A DNA stretch of 14,124 nucleotides from NCBI GenBank assembly GCA_049297695.1, contig JBAQUT010000029.1, forward strand, positions 1 to 14,124. Direction: 5' to 3'. Position 1 is the stretch's first letter; every line of letters starts with the position of its first letter. Position numbers and translations under genes: made by a program. The DNA comes from JACKLD01 sp049297695 (GTDB lineage Bacteria > Pseudomonadota > Alphaproteobacteria > UBA2136 > UBA6156). The notes under the pieces were generated by a model. It was not told the origin of the DNA, made no database searches, and saw nothing but the letters and a program-made list of their open reading frames with translations. Below are positions 5,951 through 12,841 of the stretch, one piece after another.

Positions 5951-6196
5951 TAGTCACCTTTTGTAGTTAAGTTTCGTCAAGATATAAAGATTTTCGTCAA
6001 GTCATTACATTGTTAAACTTATGATTATATTTGCAATATTCACTAATGTATAGACTTGACGAAATCACATAGCGAAAAATGGCCCAAAAATGCTCTTGTT
6101 CTGCTTCTCAAACGGAGTTACAAAATGAGTCACAAAGTCACTAAGTGGTTGTTGTTTAACTTATTGATTGTTATATAAATGGCGAGAAAGAGGATT
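5951..6196. other. Non-coding right end of the island
   Basis: AT-rich, with no SD-led frame. It holds the TTTCGTCAAG repeats and two GTCAC motifs, then runs into the right att copy. Confidence 0.45.
5972..6064. repeat. Three copies of TTTCGTCAAG (two direct, one inverted)
   Basis: TTTCGTCAAG occurs at 5972-5981 and 5992-6001, exactly 20 bp apart (two helical turns), and inverted as CTTGACGAAA at 6055-6064. The array lies between the last island gene and the right att copy. It looks like a protein-binding cluster: integrase arm sites, an operator or iterons. Confidence 0.7.
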
Positions 6197-6214
6197 TTCT
6201 CCTATCCCGCTCCA
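6197..6214 (+). repeat. att core, copy 2 (displaced tRNA-Gly 3' end)
   Basis: TTCTCCTATCCCGCTCCA, identical to 4007-4024. No other part of a tRNA precedes it, so it is the displaced end left by integration. Confidence 0.88.
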
Positions 6215-6432
6215 AGTTCCTTCTCTATATCTAGTTCTCCGCCCCTCAAAAAAAACTCCCAAAGCTACATCTAGTATCTCTAGATAATTTCTCCACATAC
6301 CGTGCTACTTGGTAAAGCCACTTCCTACCCCCACACCAGTCGTACCATAAGAAAGACCTGACCGATTCCAACCCGGTACATGTCTCGCTTGGAGGAAATA
6401 AGACTAAACAACAACTTTAAGAGGGCTGAACT
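6215..6432. other. Spacer beyond the island; no gene seen
   Basis: No SD-led frame or known RNA is seen. A perfect inverted repeat, ATCTAG-TATCT-CTAGAT, lies at 6269-6285. GGAGGAAATAAG near 6395-6406 resembles an SD but has no start codon after it. Confidence 0.4.
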
Positions 6433-6564
6433 ATGAAACAAAGTACCATCTGCCACTATCGAATGGTGGTTCGCACCCACAACGTGCGGATAACCCCAAC
6501 TGCCAGCGGGATGCTGGTAGGTAAGGTTAAGGGAGCTTGCTCCCGCCGCACCCGATGTACCTAG
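6433..6564 (+). CDS. Possible 43-residue basic protein
   Basis: ATG 6433 follows GAGG at 6421-6424 by eight bases. The product starts MKQSTICHYRMVVRTHNVRI, is rich in Arg, Thr and Val, and has three Cys. It matches no family I know. The DNA also contains hairpins such as GGGAGC-TT-GCTCCC, so the stretch could be a structured RNA and not a gene. Confidence 0.3.
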   Translation: MKQSTICHYRMVVRTHNVRITPTASGMLVGKVKGACSRRTRCT

Positions 6565-6565
6565 A

Positions 6566-6634
6566 GGGAGAACGCGTCAAACGCGAACTCCCGATGAAGA
6601 AATCTCTCTCAAGCAACTGGCCCTTGATTGAGAG
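6566..6634. other. Two perfect hairpins between the 43-codon ORF and the terminator
   Basis: GGGAG-AA-CGCGT-CAA-ACGCG-AA-CTCCC spans 6566-6592, with a symmetric AA/AA internal loop. CTCTCAA/TTGAGAG spans 6606-6634. With the larger hairpin at 6637-6671 they form an array that would fold well as RNA on either strand. Confidence 0.45.
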
Positions 6635-6636
6635 GC

Positions 6637-6671
6637 AACCCTCCCCGCGCTTGGCCAGCGTGGGGAGGGTT
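6637..6671. terminator. Strong hairpin between convergent units
   Basis: AACCCTCCCC pairs with GGGGAGGGTT, extended by a G/T wobble and CGCT/AGCG around a TGGCC loop, giving about 15 continuous pairs. The flanks are only moderately T-rich on the plus strand (TTTGTCGTTTC). It lies 34 bases past the ABC exporter stop and probably insulates it from plus-strand transcription. Confidence 0.55.
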
Positions 6672-6704
6672 TGTCGTTTCAAAACACCCAAAAACCCACA
6701 AATC

Positions 6705-8456
6705 TCACCCCACCATCTGCAACCGTGCCAGCGCCGCGTACAGTTTGGAATGCTTCATCAATTCGGCATGGGTGCCCTCTTCCACCACCTTGCCTTTGTC
6801 CAGCACCACAATGCGGTCGGCGGCCTTCACGGTAGCCAAGCGGTGGGCGATGGTCACCACCGTGCGCCCCTTCCCCGCCTCTTCCAGCGCCGCCTGCACC
6901 GCCCGCTCGCTTTCGGCATCCAAGTGGCTGGTGGCTTCGTCCAGCAGCAATATCGGCGCATCCACCAGCACGGCGCGGGCAATGGCCAACCGCTGGCGCT
7001 GTCCGCCACTCAGCTGCACCCCTTTTTCACCCACCGGAGTCTCCAACCCCTGCGGCAACACCCGCACAAACCCGTCCGCATGGGCCACCTTCAGCGCCGC
7101 CCACACCTCATCCTCGGTGGCTTCGGGCCGCCCGTAGGCCACGTTGGCGCGCACGGTGGTGCTAAAAATGGCGGATTCCTGAGCCACCACGGCCACCGCA
7201 CCCCGCAAGCTGGCAAACGCCAATTTCCGCACATCCACGCCGTCCACCGTCACCGCGCCGCTGGTCACATCGTAAAAGCGTAACAACAAGCTGAACAACG
7301 TGCTTTTCCCCGCGCCGCTGGGCCCCACAATGGCCACTTTTTCCCCCGCTTTTACCTTAAAGCTAATCCCGTCCGCCACGTTCACCTCGGGCCGGCTGGC
7401 GTAGGCAAACACCACGTTCTTTAGCTCCACGCCACGGGCGCCTTTGGCCTTGGGCAACGCCGTGGGCTTGGCAGGCTCCACAATGCTGGGCCGCTCGGCC
7501 AACAGTTCCATAATCCGCTCGGCGGCGGCTTGGGCCGTGTTCAACATGGGCCAAAACCCAGCCAAGTTGCTCACACCATCGCCCAAAAACGCCAAATACA
7601 GCAAAAACGCCATCAATTCGCCCAAACTCATGGTGCCCGCAATCACATCCCGCCCGCCCAGCCACACCACCATCATGATGGAAAAAAAGCCTAACAGAAC
7701 AACAAACGAGAAAAAGCCAGCCCGCCATTTGGCAAGGCTTACCGCCAAATCCAAACCTTCTACCTGAATATGATGCATGGCCGCTATTTCCCGTTGCTCG
7801 GCACCATACGAACGTACCAAGCGGATACCATTCACCAGCTCTTCAATCTTAGCAAATGAGGCACCTGCAACCACACTCATCTTCTTTGACATCACCTTCC
7901 ATTTGCGCCCCAGAAGCATGGTTACAAACGCCAACACAGGCGCTGTCACACTTAAAACAAGAGTCAACGCAGGGTTTGTCCATATCAAAATGCCGTAAGC
8001 CCCAATTGCCAGCAAGGCTCCTCTGGCTATCATGGGAGAGCCGTTTTCAAGAAATTGGTTAATCACCACCGCATCGTTGGAGGCCCGCGAAATGATATCT
8101 CCCGCCCCCCGCGTTTCAAAAAACGCCACATGCATGCGGGTTAAATGCTGGAATATCTTATCAACCAACAACCATGAAACCGAATGGGCAACCTGCTTCA
8201 TATAAATGGTACGGGCAAATACACCGATAGATAATAAAATCACCATCCCCGCCGCTTCCAGCATCAGCCAGTTCAAAGCTGCCATATCCTGGTGCGTAAT
8301 GGCCGCATCAAACACTTTTTTCAAATACTGGGGGATGACCAACATACACGCCGTCGTCACCAACATGGCCGCAATGCCCACGGCCAGCCGCCCCGCATAA
8401 GGCCGCACCAACGACGTTAAAAATTGGGTGGTGGTGGTTGGGAAGGGTTGCGTCAT
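6705..8456 (-). CDS. ABC exporter, MsbA-like half-transporter
   Basis: This 583-residue protein has an N-terminal six-helix membrane domain (about 20-310) fused to a nucleotide-binding domain (about 341-583). In the latter, Walker A is GPSGAGKST (378-386), the Q-loop Gln is 426, the signature is LSGGQ (482-486), Walker B is ILLLDEATS (502-510, catalytic Glu507) and the switch His is 538. All motifs are intact. The D-loop reads SHLD where SALD is usual. This type IV exporter layout works as a homodimer in the inner membrane and moves lipids or drugs outward; the substrate cannot be read from sequence. The start is ATG 8456 with only GGGG before it. A promoter 6 bases upstream predicts a leaderless message. 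The gene lies downstream of recA-recX on the same strand but past their terminator. Confidence 0.93.
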   Translation of the reverse strand: MTQPFPTTTTQFLTSLVRPYAGRLAVGIAAMLVTTACMLVIPQYLKKVFDAAITHQDMAALNWLMLEAAGMVILLSIGVFARTIYMKQVAHSVSWLLVDKIFQHLTRMHVAFFETRGAGDIISRASNDAVVINQFLENGSPMIARGALLAIGAYGILIWTNPALTLVLSVTAPVLAFVTMLLGRKWKVMSKKMSVVAGASFAKIEELVNGIRLVRSYGAEQREIAAMHHIQVEGLDLAVSLAKWRAGFFSFVVLLGFFSIMMVVWLGGRDVIAGTMSLGELMAFLLYLAFLGDGVSNLAGFWPMLNTAQAAAERIMELLAERPSIVEPAKPTALPKAKGARGVELKNVVFAYASRPEVNVADGISFKVKAGEKVAIVGPSGAGKSTLFSLLLRFYDVTSGAVTVDGVDVRKLAFASLRGAVAVVAQESAIFSTTVRANVAYGRPEATEDEVWAALKVAHADGFVRVLPQGLETPVGEKGVQLSGGQRQRLAIARAVLVDAPILLLDEATSHLDAESERAVQAALEEAGKGRTVVTIAHRLATVKAADRIVVLDKGKVVEEGTHAELMKHSKLYAALARLQMVG

Positions 8457-8461
8457 GCCCC

Positions 8462-8490
8462 GTTGTACGCCAACCCGTAAGGGAACTCAA
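8462..8490 (-). promoter_or_regulatory. Candidate promoter of the ABC exporter
   Basis: On the minus strand TTGAGT (8485-8490), a 17-bp spacer and TACAAC (8462-8467) place the start at or next to the A of the ATG at 8456, giving a leaderless transcript. This fits the lack of a good SD. Confidence 0.45.
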
Positions 8491-8507
8491 CGGCCCTCGC
8501 ACAAACT

Positions 8508-8535
8508 AAAAAAGGGCCCCCCTTGCGAGGGGCCC
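8508..8535 (-). terminator. Terminator of the recA-recX transcript
   Basis: On the minus strand GGGCCCC...GGGGCCC (8514-8535) with a GCAA apex is followed by TTTTTT (8508-8513). It lies 127 bases past the recX stop. Confidence 0.85.
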
Positions 8536-8567
8536 AAGTTTAGGGAGGAAACGCCCAAGGAGGGCAT

Positions 8568-8649
8568 GTCCCCTTGCGGGGACTCGGTCTGGAGCCTTGC
8601 GGCCCTCTCTCTACACCCCCTTCCTTGGGTGTAAAGGGCCCCGAGGGGC
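8568..8649 (-). repeat. Cluster of GC-rich hairpins in the recX 3' region
   Basis: Perfect stems occur in a row: GTCCCC/GGGGAC (8568-8583), GCC/GGC (8594-8603), ACACCC/GGGTGT (8613-8632) and GCCCC/GGGGC (8638-8649). On the minus transcript the first two loops are GCAA, a GNRA tetraloop, as in the terminator that follows. The cluster may protect the 3' end of the recA-recX mRNA or form a REP-like element. Confidence 0.6.
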
Positions 8650-8661
8650 AAATAAGGTGAA

Positions 8662-9255
8662 TTAAGTACCCACATCCTCTTCCTCTAACCCCACCTCATC
8701 AACCCCCGCTGCCGCTTCTTCCAGCATCTTTTTGGCATCCGCAAAGCTGTAGCCCTTCCGAAGCAACATCGCCAAGGTTTTTTGGCGCTGTTTGTACAAA
8801 GCTTCTTTCTCTTCTTTGCTCCCTGCCACCTGCCTCTTGCTGCCAGAATTCAACTTCCGCCGCGCCAACACCACGCCCCCCTCCGTCAAACTCACACCAT
8901 CCTCTTCCAAGGCCATTTTGGCAGCCATAATGGCTTCGGGCGTAATGCCCACCCCTGCCAGCTCTTGGGCCACCCTGCCCCAACCCCATTTGCTGCTTTG
9001 CACACGGCTGCGCGCCCGCGCCACGGCGTAGCGGGCATCGTTCAGGTAGTTCCGCTCTTGCATCTCGGCCAGCACGGTAGCAATGGCAGCCCGATCATAC
9101 CCCTTTTGGCTCAGCTTCCGCCGCAACTCTGCCACGGCATGCTCGCGGCGAGCCAGCAGGGCCAAAGCCACTTCAGCGATGGGTTTAAGTTCCTTGCCCT
9201 TCGCGTGAGATGGCTTCGCGGAGCCTGTGCCGTACTCCGATACGGTACTCGCCAT
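8662..9255 (-). CDS. recX: RecX, regulator of RecA
   Basis: This 197-residue protein begins at ATG 9255, 14 bases after the recA stop. RecX is a helical-repeat protein that binds in the RecA filament groove and limits its activity. The family pattern is clear: ALALLARREHAVAELRRKLS with KGYD in repeat 1 (about 30-55), then YLNDARYAVARA and KWGWGRVAQELAGVGI in repeat 2 (about 70-107). Repeat 3 is weaker (RQKTLAMLLRKGYSFADAKK, about 158-177). The segment 110-155 has a low-complexity insertion, and the tail is acidic (DEVGLEEEDVGT). Tandem placement after recA with a weak SD suggests co-transcription. The first 25 residues are unlike the family and may be dispensable. Confidence 0.9.
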   Translation of the reverse strand: MASTVSEYGTGSAKPSHAKGKELKPIAEVALALLARREHAVAELRRKLSQKGYDRAAIATVLAEMQERNYLNDARYAVARARSRVQSSKWGWGRVAQELAGVGITPEAIMAAKMALEEDGVSLTEGGVVLARRKLNSGSKRQVAGSKEEKEALYKQRQKTLAMLLRKGYSFADAKKMLEEAAAGVDEVGLEEEDVGT

Positions 9256-9269
9256 GACGATACTTTCTT

Positions 9270-10331
9270 TTAGGCCGCCTCATCCTGTTCCACCACCGCC
9301 GCCGCAGGGGCACCTTTGGCCCGCACTTCGGCCTCAATGGCCGCCGCCACTTTGGGGTTGTCTTTCAGGTATTGCTTGGCGTTTTCGCGGCCTTGGCCAA
9401 TCCTATCCCCTTTGTAGCTAAACCACGCACCCGCTTTTTCAATCACGCCACGGGCCACGCCAAGGTCAACCACCTCCCCCGTATGGCTAATGCCTTCGCC
9501 GTACATAATATCAAACACGGCCTCACGGAACGGTGGCGCCACCTTGTTCTTCACCACCTTCACGCGGGTGGTGTTGCCCACCACTTCGTCGCCGTTTTTA
9601 ATGGCGCCCGTGCGGCGAATATCCATCCGCACGCTGGCATAAAACTTCAGCGCATTTCCGCCCGTGGTGGTTTCGGGGTTGCCAAACATCACGCCAATTT
9701 TCATACGGATTTGGTTGATGAAAATCACCGTGCAGTTGCTTTTGTGGATACTCCCCGTCATTTTGCGCAAGGCTTGGCTCATCAAACGGGCGTGCAAACC
9801 CATGTGGCTGTCGCCCATATCGCCTTCAATTTCGGCTTTGGGGGTCAGGGCGGCCACGCTATCTACCACCACCAAATCAATCGCCCCGCTGCGCACCAGC
9901 TGGTCGGTAATTTCCAACGCCTGCTCACCGTTGTCGGGCTGGCTTACCAACAGCTTGGTCAAATCCACACCCAGTTTTTTGGCGTACTCCGTGTCCAGCG
10001 CGTGCTCGGCATCAATAAAGGCGCAGGTGCCACCAGCTTTTTGGGCCTCGGCAATCACGTGCAGGGTCAGGGTTGTCTTCCCGCTGCTCTCAGGCCCGTA
10101 AATCTCAATCATCCGGCCTTTGGGCACACCGCCCACGCCCAGCGCCAAATCCACACCCAAACTGCCGGTGCTTATCACCTTCACGTCTTTGTCTACCGCA
10201 TCGCCGGCCAGGCTAATCACGCTGCCTTTGCCAAACTGCTGCTCAATGTTTTTCAGCGCGGCTTCCAGTGCTTTGCTTTTGGCGGCATCGCTGGCGCTGC
10301 CGGTTGTTTTATCGTGCTTATCAACGGCCAT
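9270..10331 (-). CDS. recA: RecA recombinase
   Basis: This 353-residue protein is of typical RecA length. It starts at ATG 10331, with AGGAG (10340-10344) eight bases upstream. RecA forms filaments on single-stranded DNA, drives strand exchange and triggers LexA cleavage in the SOS response. Walker A is GPESSGKT (79-86), Walker B LVVVDS (153-158), and the L2 region carries NQIRMKIGVMFGNPETTTGG (206-225). The C-terminus is acidic (EQDEAA). TTGGNALKFYASVR and GDEVVGN are characteristic of Pseudomonadota. recX follows in the same direction. A promoter with an operator-like repeat lies at 10398-10427. Confidence 0.98.
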   Translation of the reverse strand: MAVDKHDKTTGSASDAAKSKALEAALKNIEQQFGKGSVISLAGDAVDKDVKVISTGSLGVDLALGVGGVPKGRMIEIYGPESSGKTTLTLHVIAEAQKAGGTCAFIDAEHALDTEYAKKLGVDLTKLLVSQPDNGEQALEITDQLVRSGAIDLVVVDSVAALTPKAEIEGDMGDSHMGLHARLMSQALRKMTGSIHKSNCTVIFINQIRMKIGVMFGNPETTTGGNALKFYASVRMDIRRTGAIKNGDEVVGNTTRVKVVKNKVAPPFREAVFDIMYGEGISHTGEVVDLGVARGVIEKAGAWFSYKGDRIGQGRENAKQYLKDNPKVAAAIEAEVRAKGAPAAAVVEQDEAA

Positions 10332-10397
10332 GGGGGCTTCTCCTGTTTGAATTACGTTTCAACTGAAGCCACCCTACCCTAACTTTTCCCACCGCGC

Positions 10398-10427
10398 AAC
10401 ATAGAATGATGAACATTTTTCAAGAAC
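10398..10427 (-). promoter_or_regulatory. recA promoter with a possible SOS operator
   Basis: On the minus strand TTCTTG (10421-10426), a 17-bp spacer and TATGTT (10398-10403) form a promoter. Two direct copies of GTTC, at 10424-10427 and 10411-10414 and each within AATGTTC, overlap the -35 and the spacer. The gap is 9 bp, whereas the alphaproteobacterial LexA box is GTTC-N7-GTTC. Position and repetition suggest a LexA-type site with altered spacing. Confidence 0.45.
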
Positions 10428-10592
10428 ATTCAAAAAGCCTGATACTTTCCCATGCACACCCAGTTAAAGCCTATCTGTTTGTAGGATGTACGATAATCGG
10501 CAACCATACCACACACCCAACAACCACAGGTTGCAAATATCTCGCCAAGCACCCCCTCCCCCTCCTAACGTTGGTGCAAGGAGACCTCTATC

Positions 10593-10904
10593 ATGCGCCT
10601 CACCCACCCCGACACATCCATCACCGTCCTCCACCTCTCCCACACGCTGGATTCCGAAAGCAGCCACACCTTCCGCCAACTGGTGCGCCAAGCGCTGGAA
10701 GCCAAACCCACCACCCTGGCGCTGGATATGACCGAACTTACCTACATCGATTCCACAGGCTTAGGCCTCCTCGCCCTCACCCGCACCGAGGCCGAACGCA
10801 TAGGCTGCGCCGTCACCCTGGCCAACGTGCCCAACGGACACCCCCGCAAGGTGCTGGAGCTCATGAAGTTCGACCAAATGTTCCCCACCACCTACGCCGC
10901 ATAA
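10593..10904 (+). CDS. STAS-domain anti-anti-sigma factor
   Basis: This 103-residue protein is a single STAS domain. It begins at ATG 10593 with AAGGAG (10578-10583) nine bases upstream. The hallmark loop ALDMTELTYIDSTGLGLL (43-60) carries the phosphorylatable Ser54. Proteins of this type (SpoIIAA/RsbV) bind an anti-sigma HATPase when unphosphorylated and so release a sigma factor; the HATPase kinase phosphorylates the Ser and a PP2C phosphatase restores it. Both activities are encoded as one polypeptide by the next gene, 11 bases downstream, so the two form an operon. It may also act in a sigma-independent partner switch. The 261-bp gap to recA holds the divergent promoters; no clear -10/-35 pair was found for this gene. 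Confidence 0.9.
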   Translation: MRLTHPDTSITVLHLSHTLDSESSHTFRQLVRQALEAKPTTLALDMTELTYIDSTGLGLLALTRTEAERIGCAVTLANVPNGHPRKVLELMKFDQMFPTTYAA

Positions 10905-10915
10905 AGGCTTCTCCT

Positions 10916-12835
10916 ATGCTTCCCAACCCTCCCACGCCAGATACACTTCTTGCCTGCGGGATTCCATCCACCCAATGCCCCCAACACCATCTCTGCGCTC
11001 CCCCCGAAGATTTCCACATGCTCAACCTCCCTCGCGGCACCGCTCTTGGAAAAACACCCCACGAAATGATCACAGCCCTTGGTACCGGCGCTAGATATTT
11101 GGTGTTTGGCGATAACATCGCCTACCTGCACAACCACCTGCCTTCCCACCACGATACCACCGTGCTCAGCCTGGTGGCCGAAAGCTGGATGCTAGAAGAC
11201 GGCCCCAGCATCGAGGCCATTGCCAACACCATCCACCACCGTGCCCACTTGGTGCCCGATCAACTCCCCACCTTGCATTTGGCGCTGGCCGAACTCATTA
11301 CCAACGCAGTGGAACACGGCAATCTAGGCCTCAGTTCGGAACGGGATACGTTGATCAATGCCGACGATTGGTTCACCACCTACCAAGCCCGCGTGCGGCA
11401 AGCGTTGGCTGGGCCAGAGGGCCGCAAACCCGTGTCCATCTCCGCCGCCATGGAGCACGGCCGCGTGCGCATCACGGTGGAAGACCAAGGCCAAGGCTTC
11501 AACGTGGCCGAGCAACGGGCCCACACTTCCAGCATCTCCGCCGCCACAGGCCGAGGCCTACCGCTGCTTATGGCCATTTTGGATAACGCGCTGGAGTACA
11601 CCCACGGCGGCCGCCGCGCCACCTTCACCCTTACCGTGCGCCCCGACCAAGACACCACCCTCCCCACCCGCAGCAGCATCCGCGAAACAGGCCGTATTTT
11701 GTTCGTCACCACCCGCCCCGCAGCGTTTGAACCGTTTGCCACATTCCTCGAGCAACAAGGCTTCCAGCAAGTCCACATGGCCACCAACGCCCTTACCCAA
11801 ATGGAAGCGATTGAGCAGTTCCGCCCCCATTTGTTGATTATGGACGACGCCCTGCCCGACATGGCTGCCCCCACCCTGCTGCACGATTTAACCCACACCC
11901 GTAACCCGCCCAGCGTGGTGATGATGGGCGATGCCCCGCCGTTGGACGACCGCGTGCAAGCCTTCCACTTTGGCGCGGTGGATTACGTGGGGATGGATAT
12001 GGCGCCGGAAGAACTGGCCCTGCGCTGCGCCCACCACCTGATGAACGGCCGCACCATGCACCAGCTTAGCCGGGTCAGCCGTAAACTGTCGGATGATTTG
12101 GAGCGCGCCCGCGCCTACCAGCTGGAACTGCTGCCCGATGCCGCAACTCTCACCAACCTGGCCCGCCGCCACGGGCTGGATATGGCCGTGCACTACCAAG
12201 GCTGCGATAGCTTGGCGGGCGATTACTGGACGGTGAAACACCTCGACCCCAAACACATCGCCATCTGCATGGTGGATTTTACCGGCCACGGGGTTATCGC
12301 GGCTCTCAATACCGTCCAGCTGCACACCTTGCTGCATGGCGAAAACGATTTGCACCACCCCGAAGCCGTGGCCCTGCTACTCAACCACCACCTCAACCGC
12401 CTGCTCTCGGCGGGCAGCTTTGCCACATACTTTTACGGCGTGTTCAACACCACCACAGGCCATTTGGCCTATTGCGCAGGGGGTATGCCCCCCGCCATTG
12501 TGCGGCACGCGGGCGGCACATTCACCAGCCTGCTCACCGCAGGGCTACCGCTGGCCATAACCCCCAACTTGCCGGTCGAAACCCGCCACGTGGATTTAAA
12601 AGATGGCGATACCCTGCTGCTGTACTCCGACGCCCTCACCGACAGCCTGCACAAAAACGGGCAGCGGTGGGATACCTCCAATCTGCTGAACCTCATCCGC
12701 AAACTCCCCGCCACCACAGCCCCCCAAACGCTGCTCACGCACCTTTTGGATAGCTTTTACGCCACCGTGCACCTGCCGGTCTCCGACGACCTCACCCTCC
12801 TCGCCCTCCGCCGTGGGGTTGTGTGCGCAGTGTAA
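10916..12835 (+). CDS. HATPase - pseudo-receiver - PP2C (SpoIIE-type) fusion
   Basis: This 639-residue protein starts at ATG 10916; AAAGG at 10903-10907 overlaps the STAS stop. Domain 1 (about 75-245) is an RsbW-like HATPase with N-box ELITNAVEHG (126-135), G1 VEDQGQGF (188-195) and G2 TGRGL (211-215). Domain 2 (about 259-380) is receiver-like. The phospho-acceptor Asp310 is present (LIMDDALPDM), but the acidic pair is TT (265-266), the Thr/Ser is Gly338 and the Lys is Met360, so it looks degenerate. A helical linker follows (MHQLSRVSRKLSDDLERARA). Domain 3 (about 400-635) is a PP2C-type phosphatase with its metal Asp residues kept: GDYW (Asp436), VDFTGHG (Asp454), YSDALT (Asp572) and DDLT (624-625). 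It probably both phosphorylates and dephosphorylates the STAS partner. It converges on the M42 gene with 6 bases between the stops. Confidence 0.9.
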   Translation: MLPNPPTPDTLLACGIPSTQCPQHHLCAPPEDFHMLNLPRGTALGKTPHEMITALGTGARYLVFGDNIAYLHNHLPSHHDTTVLSLVAESWMLEDGPSIEAIANTIHHRAHLVPDQLPTLHLALAELITNAVEHGNLGLSSERDTLINADDWFTTYQARVRQALAGPEGRKPVSISAAMEHGRVRITVEDQGQGFNVAEQRAHTSSISAATGRGLPLLMAILDNALEYTHGGRRATFTLTVRPDQDTTLPTRSSIRETGRILFVTTRPAAFEPFATFLEQQGFQQVHMATNALTQMEAIEQFRPHLLIMDDALPDMAAPTLLHDLTHTRNPPSVVMMGDAPPLDDRVQAFHFGAVDYVGMDMAPEELALRCAHHLMNGRTMHQLSRVSRKLSDDLERARAYQLELLPDAATLTNLARRHGLDMAVHYQGCDSLAGDYWTVKHLDPKHIAICMVDFTGHGVIAALNTVQLHTLLHGENDLHHPEAVALLLNHHLNRLLSAGSFATYFYGVFNTTTGHLAYCAGGMPPAIVRHAGGTFTSLLTAGLPLAITPNLPVETRHVDLKDGDTLLLYSDALTDSLHKNGQRWDTSNLLNLIRKLPATTAPQTLLTHLLDSFYATVHLPVSDDLTLLALRRGVVCAV

Positions 12836-12841
12836 ATACTT

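Larger units (their letters stand above)
4025..6214. mobile_element. 2.2-kb integrase-less genomic island in tRNA-Gly
   Basis: The segment is bounded by the intact tRNA-Gly on the left and an exact 18-bp copy of its 3' end on the right, a repeat distance of 2190 bp. It is AT-rich against the core genes. It holds a relic of a serine recombinase, a Sel1-repeat membrane protein, a C2H2-like finger protein and short repeats near both ends. No intact integrase or transposase is present, so it would have to be mobilised in trans or is a decayed remnant. Confidence 0.75.

Noticed and set aside
6390..6560. A resemblance to RNase P RNA (GGAGGAAA, then GGTAGGTAAGG).
   Set aside because: The conserved GAGGAAAGTCC core and its pairing partner are absent.
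6537..7283. A 248-codon plus-strand frame across the ABC exporter end.
   Set aside because: It is antisense to the ATPase domain; its His/Pro-rich product has no family.
9372..10382. A 336-codon plus-strand frame opposite recA.
   Set aside because: It is the mirror of a strongly coding GC-rich gene, with no motifs and no SD.
10411..10427. A canonical alphaproteobacterial LexA box at recA.
   Set aside because: The two GTTC copies are 9 bp apart, not 7, so it is reported only as a non-canonical candidate.
10406..12835. A start at 10406 that would give an 809-residue protein.
   Set aside because: The first 170 codons overlap the STAS gene in another frame, have no family match and lack an SD. 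ATG 10916 has AAGG and follows the STAS stop.
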